From Serinus canaria (taxonomy: Eukaryota; Chordata; Aves; Passeriformes; Fringillidae): a stretch of 64,000 nucleotides of DNA. Both the position numbers and the translations under genes were made by a program. The number at the start of each line of letters is the position of its first letter. The stretch's first letter is position 1. Below the pieces are notes generated by a model that had not been told where the DNA came from, ran no database searches, and worked only from the letters and a program-made list of their open reading frames with translations. The stretch spans positions 5,843,501-5,907,500 of the forward strand of contig NC_066316.1 in NCBI RefSeq assembly GCF_022539315.1, read 5' to 3'. Below are positions 44,962 through 57,290 of the stretch, piece after piece.

Positions 44962-46899
44962 GTATGCTTGTGTTGTAGAAAGATGAGGATTCTATCATTT
45001 CTGAGGACAGAATGATGCATTGAGTGGGGCAAACTCTGACTCTAGGTATCTGAGGGAAATCTTAATGAGAGTGGAAGTTGCACTAACTTTCTGTGATCTC
45101 ATGAATATGTTGATTTCCATGATGACAGCCTGAACCTTGTATCCTGTAGCTCCAACTAGATCCTGAACATTGTTCTGAATGTTGATTTAGAAAATCACAG
45201 TTGGGTGGGTGATGTACTGAGGGCAAGACAGGTAAGGTGATGCATGTTGTGACAGATGTGATAACGTTTGTGAAACTGTAGTTGGTGAGTTCTGCTGAGT
45301 AAAAGTTGTTTGTTACACATGGGCAGATCAAAAGAAAACTACACAGAATTGATTAAGCTCTGCATGCCCAGTTCTTGCCCAGTTGTTTAAATCCTAAGCT
45401 AAACTTAAGTGACATCAGCACCTTTTTAGTAACTAGTGCTGGATCTACTAGACTCACACTTGACCAGGAAAATTGAAAGACTGGCTTTCAAAGAATTATA
45501 TAGTGGTATTTAACAGAGCCCTAGTGTCTGGAGGAATTCAAATGAGAGAAGTGCCTTGGAGAATGCATCTGACAATAGCAGCTGTCAATAATACAATGTA
45601 ATTATAGAGCACCTAAGTCAAATAGCTGCACAGTGTGGGGCAAGGGCAAACAGTCACTGGAGTTGAGCAGTGAAGCAGTGGCACCAGCCAGGCTCTTCAT
45701 CCTGGGCTTCATCCTGGCCACTGCTCCAGCCTGGAGAAGGTTGCTGGGAAGGCAACCAGGGAGCTCATGGAGGAGGAGCCACTCCTGGGCAGGAATTGGA
45801 GAAGGGAAGGCTGAAGAAGCAGGGATGTGAACAGAAAGAGGGTTTGCAGGGATGTAGGCAAGGCTACTGCAGTGATGACAGGAGATGGGGGAGCAGGACA
45901 AGGATGGTTTGGGGAGTAGCAATACCTGCCCCAGAGAGAAGGAAACCAGAGCCACTCATTCACAGGACATGACAGGGTTTATAAAAGGGACATTAAAACT
46001 TTCTATGTGGGGATTGTATCCTGTGTTGCTGAAATACAGCCAGAGTAGATGGGCAGTCACTTATGCCATTTTACTGCAAAATGCTGGCACAGCTTAGCCA
46101 ATTAGCTTTTTCTTGGTAAGAAATCTTCTAGGATCCCATGTCATCACAACTTCATAGTTATCAGTGCTTTCTTTTTGCCTAACATTTTCCATCTGCAAAG
46201 AGACCAAATCAGTCCTTATCTAAACACCTGTCACTCAGAGGTGAAACAGGATCAGCAGATCAGCTGATCCAAAGCAGGCTGAACGTGTCCTTTCAACCAG
46301 AATAAACAGAGCAAAATTACAAATAAACATTGCTTGGCACTACTAAAAGAAAGCTTGGATTTAAGAGCTTTGATCACTCAGAAATTAAGTGGACCACCAA
46401 CATTTTACTGACAAATGTTCCCTGGGTCACATGGCTGGCAGAAAAGACTCCAGCTGCTGAGCTTTGTTCACTTTTAAATCCTTTGTCCTGAATATTGACC
46501 ACTGGGGAATGAGAAGGTAGACTGGTAACACAGAGGCATGGATCAGTCCAAGAAGTGGAACAAACCCACTCTCACCTATTTAAGTATTCTAACTTATAAC
46601 TGTATTTCCAGATTTGTGTTTGGTGTAGAGTTTTCTTTTCCTGTAGCTTTACAGTTCATTCTCAAATGAGGTTTAATTTGCCAGAATTCAAAAACCTTCT
46701 GTTGGAATGCAAAGTAAAAGCACCTTAAACCTCAGAATACCTACTTAAAGGAACCATAAAGTTCCTTCAGCTCCATAAAGGCCAAATAATGTTAAGACCA
46801 CTCATGCCCTGAGTGTCTATGGTGAAAGGCATAAGGTCGTGAGAAAACAAAGCTCAGGTCTCTAATAGTCTCTTGTTGGAAACTGTCCCTAGCAGTAGC

Positions 46900-46942
46900 T
46901 TGGTTGGTTGGTTGGTTGGTTGGTTGGTTGGTTGGTTGGTTG

Positions 46943-47021
<79 letters not shown>
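46900..47021. repeat. Compound tetranucleotide microsatellite (TTGG)n(TTAG)n
   Basis: About 11 units of TTGG followed without interruption by about 19 units of TTAG. The switch is sharp near 46945, as expected when a point change spreads by replication slippage. Confidence 0.95.
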
Positions 47022-50000
47022 GTTTCCACAGTCTAAGCAGATCAGAAATTGGAGAGTGTGGTTTGGTTGTAAAGGGAATCTGCTGTGGCTTGAGGGTGAG
47101 TGCCACCATGTGCCACCGAGCTGTGTCCCTGCCACCGCTGCCAGCCCGGGCCCCAGGGCACTGCCAGGAGCAGGCTCACAGCCCTGGCTCTCTGAGCCAG
47201 CTGGTAGCTAAGAACATTTCATATGCAAAAATTAAAAAACAAGCTGGAGAAGGACAGAGTAGAAATGCTCTTACTCTTTTCATGTGTATGTTCTTTCCTT
47301 TCTTGGCCCAGGTTTTTGAAAGTCTAAAATTTTCCAGCCCCATATTGGCTAATGATAGTTTTCTTGAAGGTTTGCCAAATGTCAAATTAGCATTCATCAA
47401 GAGGGTTTAAGAGGAGTTAGAGTGCAGTTAATGTATTCTTCTTACAATAGTTAATACCACTTTTTATTTTTTTTTCCTTAAGTTATGCTTCAGGGACGGC
47501 AAATATAGAATTTAAATAACTTGGTCAGAGCCATTCTCCAAGTTAAAATATCTTGATTTGCAAGTTTGGCCTGGCAAATTTTTACAGAAATGCTTTTTCC
47601 AGAGATGTAAAAGAAAACACTAAGCTTTCCTTCTTTAAAAAAATACTGTTATATGGGACACCATAGTCTTAGCATGAAGTTTATGGTATGGAAAGAAATT
47701 TGCCTTCTGTTTCCATTAGGAGTATCTTAAAGTGTTTACACTTAACCAGCTGGCAAAATTTGAAAAGGGTCATTGTTAGCCAACATGAGCATTTCTGGAA
47801 ATCAGACTTGTGTTTGGAACCATAAACCACAGATTTTGCTTGGTTACAACTGAAGGCAGAATTGGCCCCTTGACTTGGGAAGCACTCAAGCTACATGTCA
47901 AATAAATAGCATTAGGTATATTTTTGTTTGCTTTTTAATGTCCCTGTTATCTTAAAAAGAAAAAAAAAATATCTAAAGTAAATATAACTCTTAGTGAAAG
48001 CTGGTTTTTAACTTGGACCAGCCTAGGAGCAAATATATTCAGTTTGTGTTCCAAACTGAGGGAGACCATCTAGTCATCAATCTTGACTCCAAAAAGCATG
48101 AACAAGTTTTGGCAGTAACCAGGGCACAAGTTAAACTGACTTGCTAAATAATATTTTTATTATTTGAATTCCAGCTAATGTTTTCCTTGGCTTCTACCAT
48201 TTCCAGTTCAGGATTAATCAGTTACTGTGTTCTTACATGGTTTGTGGTAGGTTTCTGCTCTCTTCCAGGCATATTTGCTTAGGAGTCAGATAGGCCAAGG
48301 CTCAGGGCAGAAGTTATGGAGCATCAGAAATTGATAGAAACAGATTGGTTTTCATTTGTTTTTTCCTTACTTTTAATGTAACTTGTGTATTTTCCCTTCC
48401 AGCTAAGAAAATAGCTCTGATCACTTAGATATTGTCCAGTGCCTTTTCATGTGCATTACAAGTTCCTTGGGATTCAATGCCAATAGTGTAAGAAATTTAG
48501 CAGGGTTTCTTTTTATTTCCTGGGATTAGGTAACTGGACTTCCAGAAAAAAATGAGGTAACATTTAATGTCTTTGGCCAAGGACCAGCATTAAAGGTTAA
48601 AATTTCTATAATTTCAGTGTTGACATGGAGTTGTATTTGAGGGCAGAGTTGAAAGATTTCCTTAAAATTATTACTCTAAACTACAAAACAGAGATTGTTG
48701 TATGAATGTACAAAGTTTGTGTAAGAAAACAGTACCAAAAGTAACTGTTAAAGTGGGATATATATGTCTTTTGAGTAGCAGGCCAAGAAAGGAGGGATTT
48801 TTTCCCAATTACAAACTAGCCTGAAAAGGGAACAGATAAACTCTTCAAATGTTGAAAAGACAGTGGTACTCAAGGGCACTTTTAGAGATAAAGTAGATAA
48901 GAGGTGGAATATTTGTAAATTAGTTTTCCTGACAGGAAAAAAAAAAAAAAAAAAAAGGATGTGGTACCCTTTTCCCAAAAAGTTTCAAGATAAACTGTGC
49001 AAAAAAAACCCTATCAATATTGTGTCAAGGGTGAGTCTGTATTCCAGGTGAAGTGACCATTACAAGCACACACCTCCTGTCTCTCAAAGCACCTGGATCC
49101 ACAATTCAACAGCTGCATCAGGAAGAACATCAGTGCTTCAGTGGGGATTGAATCAAGTTCCAAACTGGCGTGTTCTAAAAATTTAGGATTATCTCCTCAC
49201 ATCTGGAAGTACATTCAAAATGAGTGTGTTATAACCTAAGTTTTTGTGCCTGTCCACCACACAAGGGAGATGAGGCTCAGCTGCAATCTAGAAGCTTTCC
49301 ATCCCTGCCACCAAGCTAGGAATTTGTGCTACAAGACAGGATGTCATACCATGTAATGAGAACACCTGGCCTGGGTAGAGCCAGCTTTAGTTCATCTGCA
49401 TCTGGGGGTTTTTTATATGCCCTGTGTGCTTGAGCAGATCTGGAAACAGATCAATACATTTGTACACAAAGCTAAGAGGCCCAGCCAGAGTGAGACAGAA
49501 CCAGTACAATTCACTTCTGGCTCTTTGGTTTAAGCTCACTTGACATAAACATTTACTGGAGGATTCAATAGACTTTCCATTTGGGCTACTCAAGGGGTTA
49601 TGGGAAGTGAGCTTTATCCTGAAGCAATTCTAGGGTGGTGTGCATATCACTAACCATCACTCAGAATCAAAAGAGAGACCAAGACCAGAGCTGGCAGCAA
49701 AACAGTTCTCACCTCTGTCATCAGGATGGCTGAGACCTGTTGCAATGGCAGCACAGAACACGTACATGACTCCAGCAGCACTTTATCTGTTCCATGGATG
49801 CTTCAAGGCCACATTAGGACCTCTGTCAACTATTGCATTTATGTCAGCCAGCATCTTTCAAGAGCAGCAGATCAAAACTGAAACTGAATACAAGTGCCTT
49901 GTTTTGCTAAGCAGCTTAGAGTTCCAAGAGAAATCTCCTACTCATATGAGAAAGAAAAGTTTTCATTAAATCTTCTAAATTACTAAATCTTGCATCAGCC

Positions 50001-51420
50001 ATGTACCAGCTTCATGTATTCTGGGATTCAGCACAACTTTCCTTCCATTACACAAATACCCAGCATTTTTAATTTACCCTTTTTTACTCTTTTTGAAATT
50101 AAATGCTGTCTCTCCTGCCTGAATCTCCATTAGCCACCAAGCCTAATGATGACCATATAAATGTGGAAAAACAATTATTGTCCTTCTGTGCCTGGCTGTT
50201 GTGCCAAGGTGGAAGGTGGGATTGCAGTTTGCAGAGGTGCTCCTTGGCTCTCTCTTCCTGCAGACCCACCAGACACAGCTGAAAGCTGCCAAGCCCAGCA
50301 CGTCCAATGGTGCACATCCAAGCACATCCAGTGCCTCAGTGTCATTTTAGCTGACTAATGCTTTGACTCTGGGCTATGTGAGGACTGTGGGCCCTGCCCT
50401 TGTATTCACTAGGAAAATAGCTGTGGTGGTTTAAATTGCTTCTCCCCCAGCTGCCAAGTGCCATTTGGGAAAAGTGAGAAAGCCCAGTCCTCAGGAACTT
50501 GCAGTACAAGCCCACCCTTCTTTGCTGCAAGGGACTGTGGTGCCAACACACAGTCCTACAGCTGCCTCTTTGATGGCTGGGCAAGACAGAAGGACATGAT
50601 TTGCCAGCAGTCAGCAACAGCCAAAAATATGCCTCCAGGCACACACAGCCAGGCTCTCTGAACCTCCCAGTGTGAACAGCACAGGCAACCCTTGTCCATG
50701 GCTACTCCCCCATGCTGTTGCACTAATGGAGACTTGTCTTTGGGCAGGTCTCCTGCAAAATTGGAGACCAGTTTCCAAGTTTACTCAGGAGACCAAAGGA
50801 AGAAGAAGGACTAAAATTGTGAGAAATTTCCCGAGTGCTAAAAACACATCGTGCTCCTTTTGTGGCGCCAAACTTCCAGCTGCACAGAACAAGTAAAGTG
50901 GCAACAAAGCAGCCTGTGAAAGCCATTGGTTCAGGATCCAAAAATTTCCAAGACACTATTGATTGCACTTCTCTTTTGTACTTGCTATTTGGGTCCAAAG
51001 TCCATGTTTCTGGTCATCTGAAACTTGTTGCAAGTGAATACACCTTAGCTGTGGGCCTTAGCCACAGAGCCCTGATTTTCCTGGCCCACAACACACTGAA
51101 TTTGTGTTTTTAGCCTTTAAAGACTTGCTTACTGGAGCTAGTGGAAGAGAACACGATTAACTCATTATGAAATTAATACTGAGTGCATCTGAGCATATCA
51201 AAGCATAGCTGTGGTCATCTCACAAAGGTTTTCAAGACACAGGTCTTTACAGCAATGCTCTGCATATGTCATCTTTATGGGATCAAAGAGCATTTCTTAT
51301 TTATCTCCCTGAGCTTTCATTTTTCTGGACACCTCCTCTATGCCTTCTCATTTACTGACATGACCACCAAGAGTGCAAAAGATCATCTCTTCCCATTTCT
51401 ATAAATCTCAGTACACCATT

Positions 51421-51602
51421 AATCACAGAATCGTGGAATGGTCTGGGTTGGAAGGGACCTGAAAGCTCATCTTGTTCCAAACCCTAATGTCAGGGACTGG
51501 GACATCTCCCACTAAACCAGGTTGCTCAGAGCTGCATCCAACCCGACCTAGAACACTGCCAGGTATGGGGCATCCACAGCTTCTCTGGGCAACCTGTGCC
51601 AG
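51421..51602 (-). mobile_element. CR1 LINE 3' end, minus strand
   Basis: It begins AATCACAGAATCGTGGAATGG, the reverse complement of the CR1 terminal repeats, followed by TTGGAAGGGACCTGAAAGCTCATCTTGTTCC and a later GCATCCACAGCTTCTCTGGGCAACCTG. It is a short, 5'-truncated copy in opposite orientation to the gene. Confidence 0.92.
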
Positions 51603-52290
51603 TTTCAAATATTTTGGTTTTCTGCATGGCTGTAAGAAAGTAAAGAGAAAAGGAAAGGAGACTTTTTTTTACTTTTGATTACTAGGTAGCAGGCTACATT
51701 TCCTAAAAAGTTCATATCGAAGCAAAAATTGGCAAGACTGGATTTCAGCTGCCTGTTTTAATCCCTGATTCTGTGAAGACTGGAAATGCTTAGAGTTTAT
51801 GGCACAAGCTGTGGGTTTCACATGGCCCATCTCCAGTGTATGTTGGACCCAACTCCTCTGCATCAGATGAATTTCTCTAGAGCTGTTATGCCCAAATATT
51901 GCCACAGTAGCTGACAATGAAGTAAGCAAGAACCAGACTGACTTATAGCTGTTCTTTATAATATTTGTTTTGTAGAGATGAACTGTAGTGTGCTGCTTAG
52001 GGTAAGTATCTCCACCTTGCTTTACACCTTTCCTTCTCTCCTCTGACATGTTGACAATTTACAAACATCCAAAGACTTTCTGACTGGTTTTCAATGTTTG
52101 TATTCTAAAACTGTTTAACTCTTTTGTACCCACCTGCAAGTGGGAATGGGTTGTGAGTTTTTGGGGTTTTTTTTTCCTTGTAAGTAAAAATTGAGATTCC
52201 AGAAGAACTTTGGTGGACTAAGGCAATCAAAGGCTATATTTTCTGTCAGTGGAGGGTTTGTTGTTCACCCCTGATTCTCTCCATGAGCAG

Positions 52291-52510
52291 CATGGAAGGG
52301 TCCATCGTGCGCCTGCCAGAGATAGTCTCCCTGAAGAACAAATACAAAGCATACCTCTACTTGGATGAGGCTCACAGCATTGGTGCAGTGGGAGCAACGG
52401 GCCGAGGAGTTGTGGAATATTTCGGGATGAGCCCAAATGATGTCGATGTATTAATGGGAACGTTCACAAAGAGCTTTGGCGCAGCTGGAGGATACATAGC
52501 TGGCAAAAAG
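52291..52510 (+). CDS. SPTLC3: SPTLC3 exon 8: DEAHS and catalytic PLP lysine
   Basis: 220 bp. The acceptor is CATGAGCAG and the donor is AAAAAG|GTAAGA. The first base completes Ser, and the exon ends on a codon boundary. The peptide starts [15 protein letters not shown] and contains [14 protein letters not shown], where the Asp contacts the PLP pyridine nitrogen. It continues with [20 protein letters not shown] and then [17 protein letters not shown]. The Lys of TFTKSFG (codon 52469-52471) is the expected Schiff-base residue. All catalytic residues known for the family are present, so the enzyme should be active if the gene is complete. Confidence 0.97.
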
Positions 52511-54646
52511 GTAAGAGGAAATCATAAACAATTTCACATCAAGGGTGTGGGAGCTGCTTTTGTATGATGTATGATATTTTTCAGTATCTTTTTGAACAGA
52601 CTGCTTAACACAAGCGCTGTTCTAAAGTCAGCATCATTTTTGTTCAGATCCCAAATGCACATCAAACAGTCAGACTTTCTTATTTTTGTCTCATGTTCAT
52701 ATTATGTAATTTGCTTGAGTTGGATTATTCTGTGCCACTCTGATGATTGTTGTTTGTCTTGGAAATGTTTGGACATGTTGTGGTTGGCTAATATACTTCC
52801 CTACATTAATTTGCATGCGGATTGCTCATTACTTTGTTTCACATTTGTAAACAGTATGTGAAGCAATATTGAGAGATTAAAACCACAGTTTCATCCACTG
52901 ATAATAAAATTCCTAAAGAGTTGTGGATTGACATAGTTGCATTTTTTAGGAAAATGGAGAAATAGGTTACTGGGGGCCTTTTTGCAATAGTAAATTCTGT
53001 GTCCTCAGTTGCTCCGCATACATTAACAAAGTAATCTCTTGCCAACAACAGATGTCAACAAAAAGTAGAGCTGAGTTTGCTTTAACTGGGGCTGTAGAAG
53101 AGAAAGCATAATCAGCACCATTGTGAAATGTCATTGGTTTTGTTGCTTGACAGAGAGATCAAATGGCTGCTGATTATTTTCTCTTTTCATACCCAGCTGA
53201 ATGTATTTTTTAAGCAGTCTGCTGAATGAGTGGGAAGCCTGTTTATTCAGCCCATATGGTTGTTGTCAGGATAACATTAATAAGGGTAGCCCTACAGTAG
53301 AATAAAAGGGCTATAAGAAAGTATAAACTGTGTATTTCTTACTGTCTTTCTTGGGTTTGCCCCTGGAGATCTTAAAACCAAGTCATAATATATCAAAAAT
53401 CAATTTTCTTTGCTTCCTTGGCTTCCTGAATTTGTATCTGTACATTTATTTCTTACCAAAAACGATGTGGGTAATGTAGCTAGAAAGTATAGAAAAATTA
53501 GACCTGTGAAAAGTAGTCCCATGTAATTTATTCTCTAATCCTTGGGAGGTTTTTTTGGGGTGAAAACGGGTCACTCTTTTCACACCTATGTGTATCACTA
53601 AGTGTTGCCTCAGGCTTAGCAGCCTTGGAAAGCTGGTCACCCATTCACCCACTTATGTTCCTTTCTGTAGCCAAAAACTCAGAGTGGTGCTGTTTATTCT
53701 GCATCAGCTGGAGCCCAGAAGCCTTCTTAGCTTTTAACCAAACCCTTAGGAATACAATTGCAATATGGCCATGCACAACCTGTGTAAGGTTAGGCAACAC
53801 TGGAGCTACTGTGTAAACTCATACACAGTATGAGTCTACAGTATTTTGGTAGTGATTTGTGTTACTCTCACTGGATTTTCTTTTCTGATTATATTTTTTT
53901 ATCAAAGTCAATTTTCAAGCAGGCCTCATCCCTTTCTCACTAACGTGCACTCAACTTTTAGTGTGGTAACTGTTTCTCTGATATTTTGCACTAGGAGATG
54001 TAAGTTGTTATAACAATGATCACCTTAGTGAGATCTGAATTCCTACTGCCTGCCTGAAGTCAGGAGAGTTACTGGTGTTTTAGACATGCCTACAGCATAT
54101 CAATGCTGTAGGCAATATGGTTTTTCTAAGAGAACAAGTTGTGTTCTTAGGAAATGTTAAAGCAATTATACCAGCTCTGACATGACCTGCCACACTGATT
54201 TTGAAAATTTATGTGCTTACAGACAAAGATAGATCTCAGTGAGGTTGCATTTCCTAGGCTAGGTCATGTAGCAGAGGACCTTTACTGATGTCATATAGCC
54301 TTTGTTTCATTACCAGAGGGGAACTGAGCAGCATTATTTTAAGTGTGGCTGTTCATTGGTCTTGAAATTATTTTGGCTCCTTTATAATAAGTCTGAGCAC
54401 AGAAGTAAACATTATTATATTCCAGACTTTTGTTTCAGCTGTAATTGTCCCACTTACATGGTAAAGCCTTTGGACCTGCCTGATGTTTCTTCAGGCCATG
54501 TATTAACAGTGCAGTCAAGAATGCAATCCAGTAGCTGGTGAAACGTCCTGTTCTTTTTGCACGTTCCCACTCCTGCAGTAGTTATGGGGGAGATCTGCTG
54601 TTTGGCCAGCTCAAAGCTCATTCATGCTTTGTTTTGCTTGTGTAAG
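52511..54646 (+). other. SPTLC3 intron 8
   Basis: 2136-bp GT-AG intron (phase 0). It contains a 12-bp inverted repeat at 54087-54114. No other feature was recognised. Confidence 0.85.
54087..54114. repeat. 12-bp inverted repeat, 4-base loop
   Basis: TGCCTACAGCAT at 54087-54098 and its exact reverse complement at 54103-54114, with loop ATCA. Confidence 0.85.
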
Positions 54647-54762
54647 GACCTTGTGGACTTTTTACGAACTCATTCTCATAGTGCTGTGTACGCCACATCC
54701 ATGTGTCCCCCTGTAGCAGAGCAAATCATCAGGGCAATGAGATGTCTCATGGGAAGGGATGG
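54647..54762 (+). CDS. SPTLC3: SPTLC3 exon 9: HSHSAVYAT motif; 3' splice donor not found
   Basis: It starts after TTGCTTGTGTAAG in phase 0 with [19 protein letters not shown], then [17 protein letters not shown] and RDG. The HSHSAVYA-S segment is part of the PLP-domain core. The 3' end is placed at the family's DG junction, but no GT follows. The bases read on through an A-run and GGAAG repeats to an in-frame TAA at 54794-54796, and the first downstream GT (54806) lies past that stop. Cys in SMCPP replaces the Ser found in human SPTLC2 and SPTLC3. The end is therefore uncertain by a few bases. Confidence 0.88.
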
Positions 54763-54763
54763 G

Positions 54764-55795
54764 AAAAAAAAGGGGGGAAGACGGAAGGAAGAATAAGAAG
54801 CGGAAGTGAAGGAAGGCAAGGAAGGAAGGAAGGCAAGGAAGGGAGGGAAGGAAGGAAGGAAAGGAAGGAAGGAAGGCGAAGGAAGTACCGGCATTACGGA
54901 CTTCCTTTTACAGACCTGCCGCCACGGCCGCCCACATCCGCCAAACGGCACTGCCGCCACTTAAGGAAGTTCCGCCACCGCCGCGACTTCAGCGATTCCG
55001 CCACAGCGCCACATCCGCCACTTCCACCGCCAATGCCGGACGCCCACTTCTGCCGAAGGAAGGGCAGTCGGCGCAATTGGAAGGAGAGAAGGAAGGAAGT
55101 GAAAGGAAGGATAGAGAGGAAGGTAAGGGGACGGGAAGGAAGGAAGTACACGAAGGAAGGCGAAGGAAGTGAAGAAGAAGGGAAGTAAGGAAGGAAGGGG
55201 AATGAAGGGAGGAAGGGACAGGAAGGACGGACAGGAAGGAAGGCAATGAAGGGCAGCAGGTAAGCAAAGGAAGGAAGAAGGAACGGGACGGGCGACAGGA
55301 CAGGGAAGGAAGGCCGTCAGACCAGCTAACTCGCCCAGGCTAGCGACTTAATTCCATGCACTTACTCGAACTTCCGTTCCGCAATTCCTTCCGCCACTTA
55401 TCCGACACATTCCTGACTTCCGCCAATTCGCATTCCTTCAGCCACTCCTTCCATAGAAAAGCATTACTTGCCACTTCCTGACGCCACTTCTTCCGCCAAT
55501 GAATTCATGACTTATGCATTAATGCAAGGAAGCGAAGGAAAAGTGAAGGCAGCAACAGGAAGGAAGGAAGGAAGGAAGGAGGGAAGGAGCGGAAGGAGAA
55601 GAGAAGAAGAGAAGGAAGGCAAGCAAGGAAGAAGGAAGCAATGAAGGAAGGAAGGAAGGCAGGATGAAGCACTAAGGCCTTAAGTACTGCCTACCGTCAC
55701 GGCCTCAATGTTCCTAGCCTACCTCCTTCCTTCCCTTCATACACCTTCCATACCTTCTCACTCCTTTCCTCCCTTCCTCCCTTCCTCCCTCCAGC
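54764..55795. repeat. Degenerate GGAAG/CTTCC satellite with strand-switching blocks
   Basis: About 1 kb of purine-rich GGAAG-type repeat (54764-54895, 55080-55320, 55525-55670). It alternates with blocks of opposite sense rich in CTTCC and CCGCCACTT (54900-55080, 55340-55520, 55720-55795). Units are irregular, unlike a clean microsatellite. It begins directly at the end of exon 9. Long open frames here (up to 161 codons) arise only from the repeat. Either a real G-rich repeat or poorly resolved assembly could look like this. Confidence 0.85.
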
Positions 55796-56382
55796 TGCTA
55801 CCAGAGTGTCTCTCTGGGTACATGCACGAGCAAAACATCATCCAGCAGCAAAGAAATATTGCAATAGCAGTGAAAAAAAAAATCATTATTGTAAAATTAA
55901 TACCCAAATCCTCATACTTCTAAGTACTGAGGTTTTTTCCATACTCATCCACATGCAGCAGGGATGGAAATATTTTGGAGTTCTGGCTGTGTAGTTGCCA
56001 GGCCATCCTCTTTGTAGCAACAAATTGAAATACATAGATTTCCCTTGGAGTATATTTTCTGACTTTGTAGTGGGTTCCACAAGGATATGACTTCATTTAT
56101 GGGCTAGGTGCTGTCAGTTTAGCTTCTTTGTAAGTGTAAACCTTCAAAATGGCAAGCAACTCAGGTATGGTGCTGCATTTCAGAACAGGTACTGTATGTT
56201 AAATATTAGTATGAGAAGATGATTATAATAATTCCTACTTCACTCAGGCATCAATTATGGTTTCCTGAGCCTGCTTTTGTTCTACATTTTGCCCCAAAAG
56301 AATTGACTGCTTGGTGTCCTGGTGAAAAATTAGGTGTATTTCTATTCATCTCTTGAAGTTGCAGATGCACCTACTGTCCAGT

Positions 56383-56441
56383 CCTCTGTGTGACGTGCTT
56401 TACCCTCTGTGTGATGTTTTATCCTCTGTCTAATGTGTTTT
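56383..56441. repeat. Degenerate 20-bp tandem repeat, 3 copies
   Basis: Three diverged copies of CCTCTGTGTGAYGTGYTTTA in a row. Confidence 0.75.
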
Positions 56442-57069
56442 CTATACAACAAGCAACAAAAAAAGTGTGACATACCTGTCTGTTACTGTTTCAAAGCAGT
56501 GCTGATATGTGATCAGTATTCTAGGACTTCAATCCCAACACGGAGAAAAAGTGATTGAATTTGTGTAGTTTTCTTCCAGGAGTGCCTGAGAGTCATGGTA
56601 TTCTTTAACATGCAGCTGAAGGTCCAGATTCTGCTCTGAATTGCAATCTCTTTTATACTGGTCCAGCAGTGCTATTTTCTCTTACAGAATTAATTCTGTA
56701 TTTAGTCCTCCCTGATAGATATGACTGGGATAAGGTGGGAATGGAAGAGATAAAGGGTAGCTGAGAGCAGGTAAGATACTGCTGTGCACTGTTGCAGTGC
56801 CCTAGAGGGCTGTTTCGAGCCGTGATAGATACAAGGCTATTAATGAGGCCAGAATTTACAAGACCCAGAGTACAGAAGGAGGGATGGAGAATCCAATCCC
56901 AGTGCCAGATTCTGCTGAGTGCAAGGACAAAAGGCAGCAAAACTCCAGCGCGATGAAAAAGCGATGCTTGTGTCATTGTGGCAGAGAAGCTGGAACATTT
57001 AAACTGCTTCCAACTTGAAATTTGGAAGGACCCTGTTGCATGTGCTGATGCCTTCACATGCTGGGGATA

Positions 57070-57290
57070 AGAGACGGTCTCTGACATCTCTCTCGTAGCC
57101 TGGGGCTGCGGCAGCGGGCGCGGCTCCTGCGCTGGCGCTGCCGTGAGAGGGCGGTCTGACACTGAGCCTGCCCGGCTCTGGCTGACTCAGGCGCTCGCAG
57201 ATGCTCCGTGTAGAACACGAAACACGCAGAGCATTTCCCGCCCTTCAAAGCCTGTTAAAAATGCTCCTCGGCTAGCGTGATCCTGCGTGC
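57070..57290. promoter_or_regulatory. CpG-rich intronic patch, possible promoter or enhancer
   Basis: About 220 bp with many CpGs (for example GGGCGCGGCTCCTGCGCTGG) in otherwise AT-rich, CpG-poor DNA. It contains a TGACTCA AP-1-type site near 57183. The 169-codon frame on the minus strand through it (56653-57162) shows no known domain. Regulatory function is an inference from composition. Confidence 0.35.

Larger units (their letters stand above)
44962..52290 (+). other. SPTLC3 intron 7 (7.3 kb)
   Basis: GT-AG intron splitting a Ser codon after its second base. It includes a TTGG/TTAG tetranucleotide repeat at 46900-47021, a GC-richer patch at about 47095-47215, an A-run at 48938-48957 and a CR1 fragment at 51421-51602. 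Confidence 0.85.

Noticed and set aside
47100..47130. GCCACCATG as a start site
   Set aside because: It resembles a Kozak context but the frame runs out quickly with low-complexity Pro/Ala/Gly content inside intron 7.
54703..55188. 161-codon frame as a gene
   Set aside because: It is made almost wholly of GGAAG repeat translation (Lys/Arg/Gly/Glu-rich), with similarly long frames on the opposite strand.
56653..57162. 169-codon minus-strand frame as a gene
   Set aside because: It shows no recognisable domain. Its length is helped by the GC-rich patch, and composition does not suggest coding.
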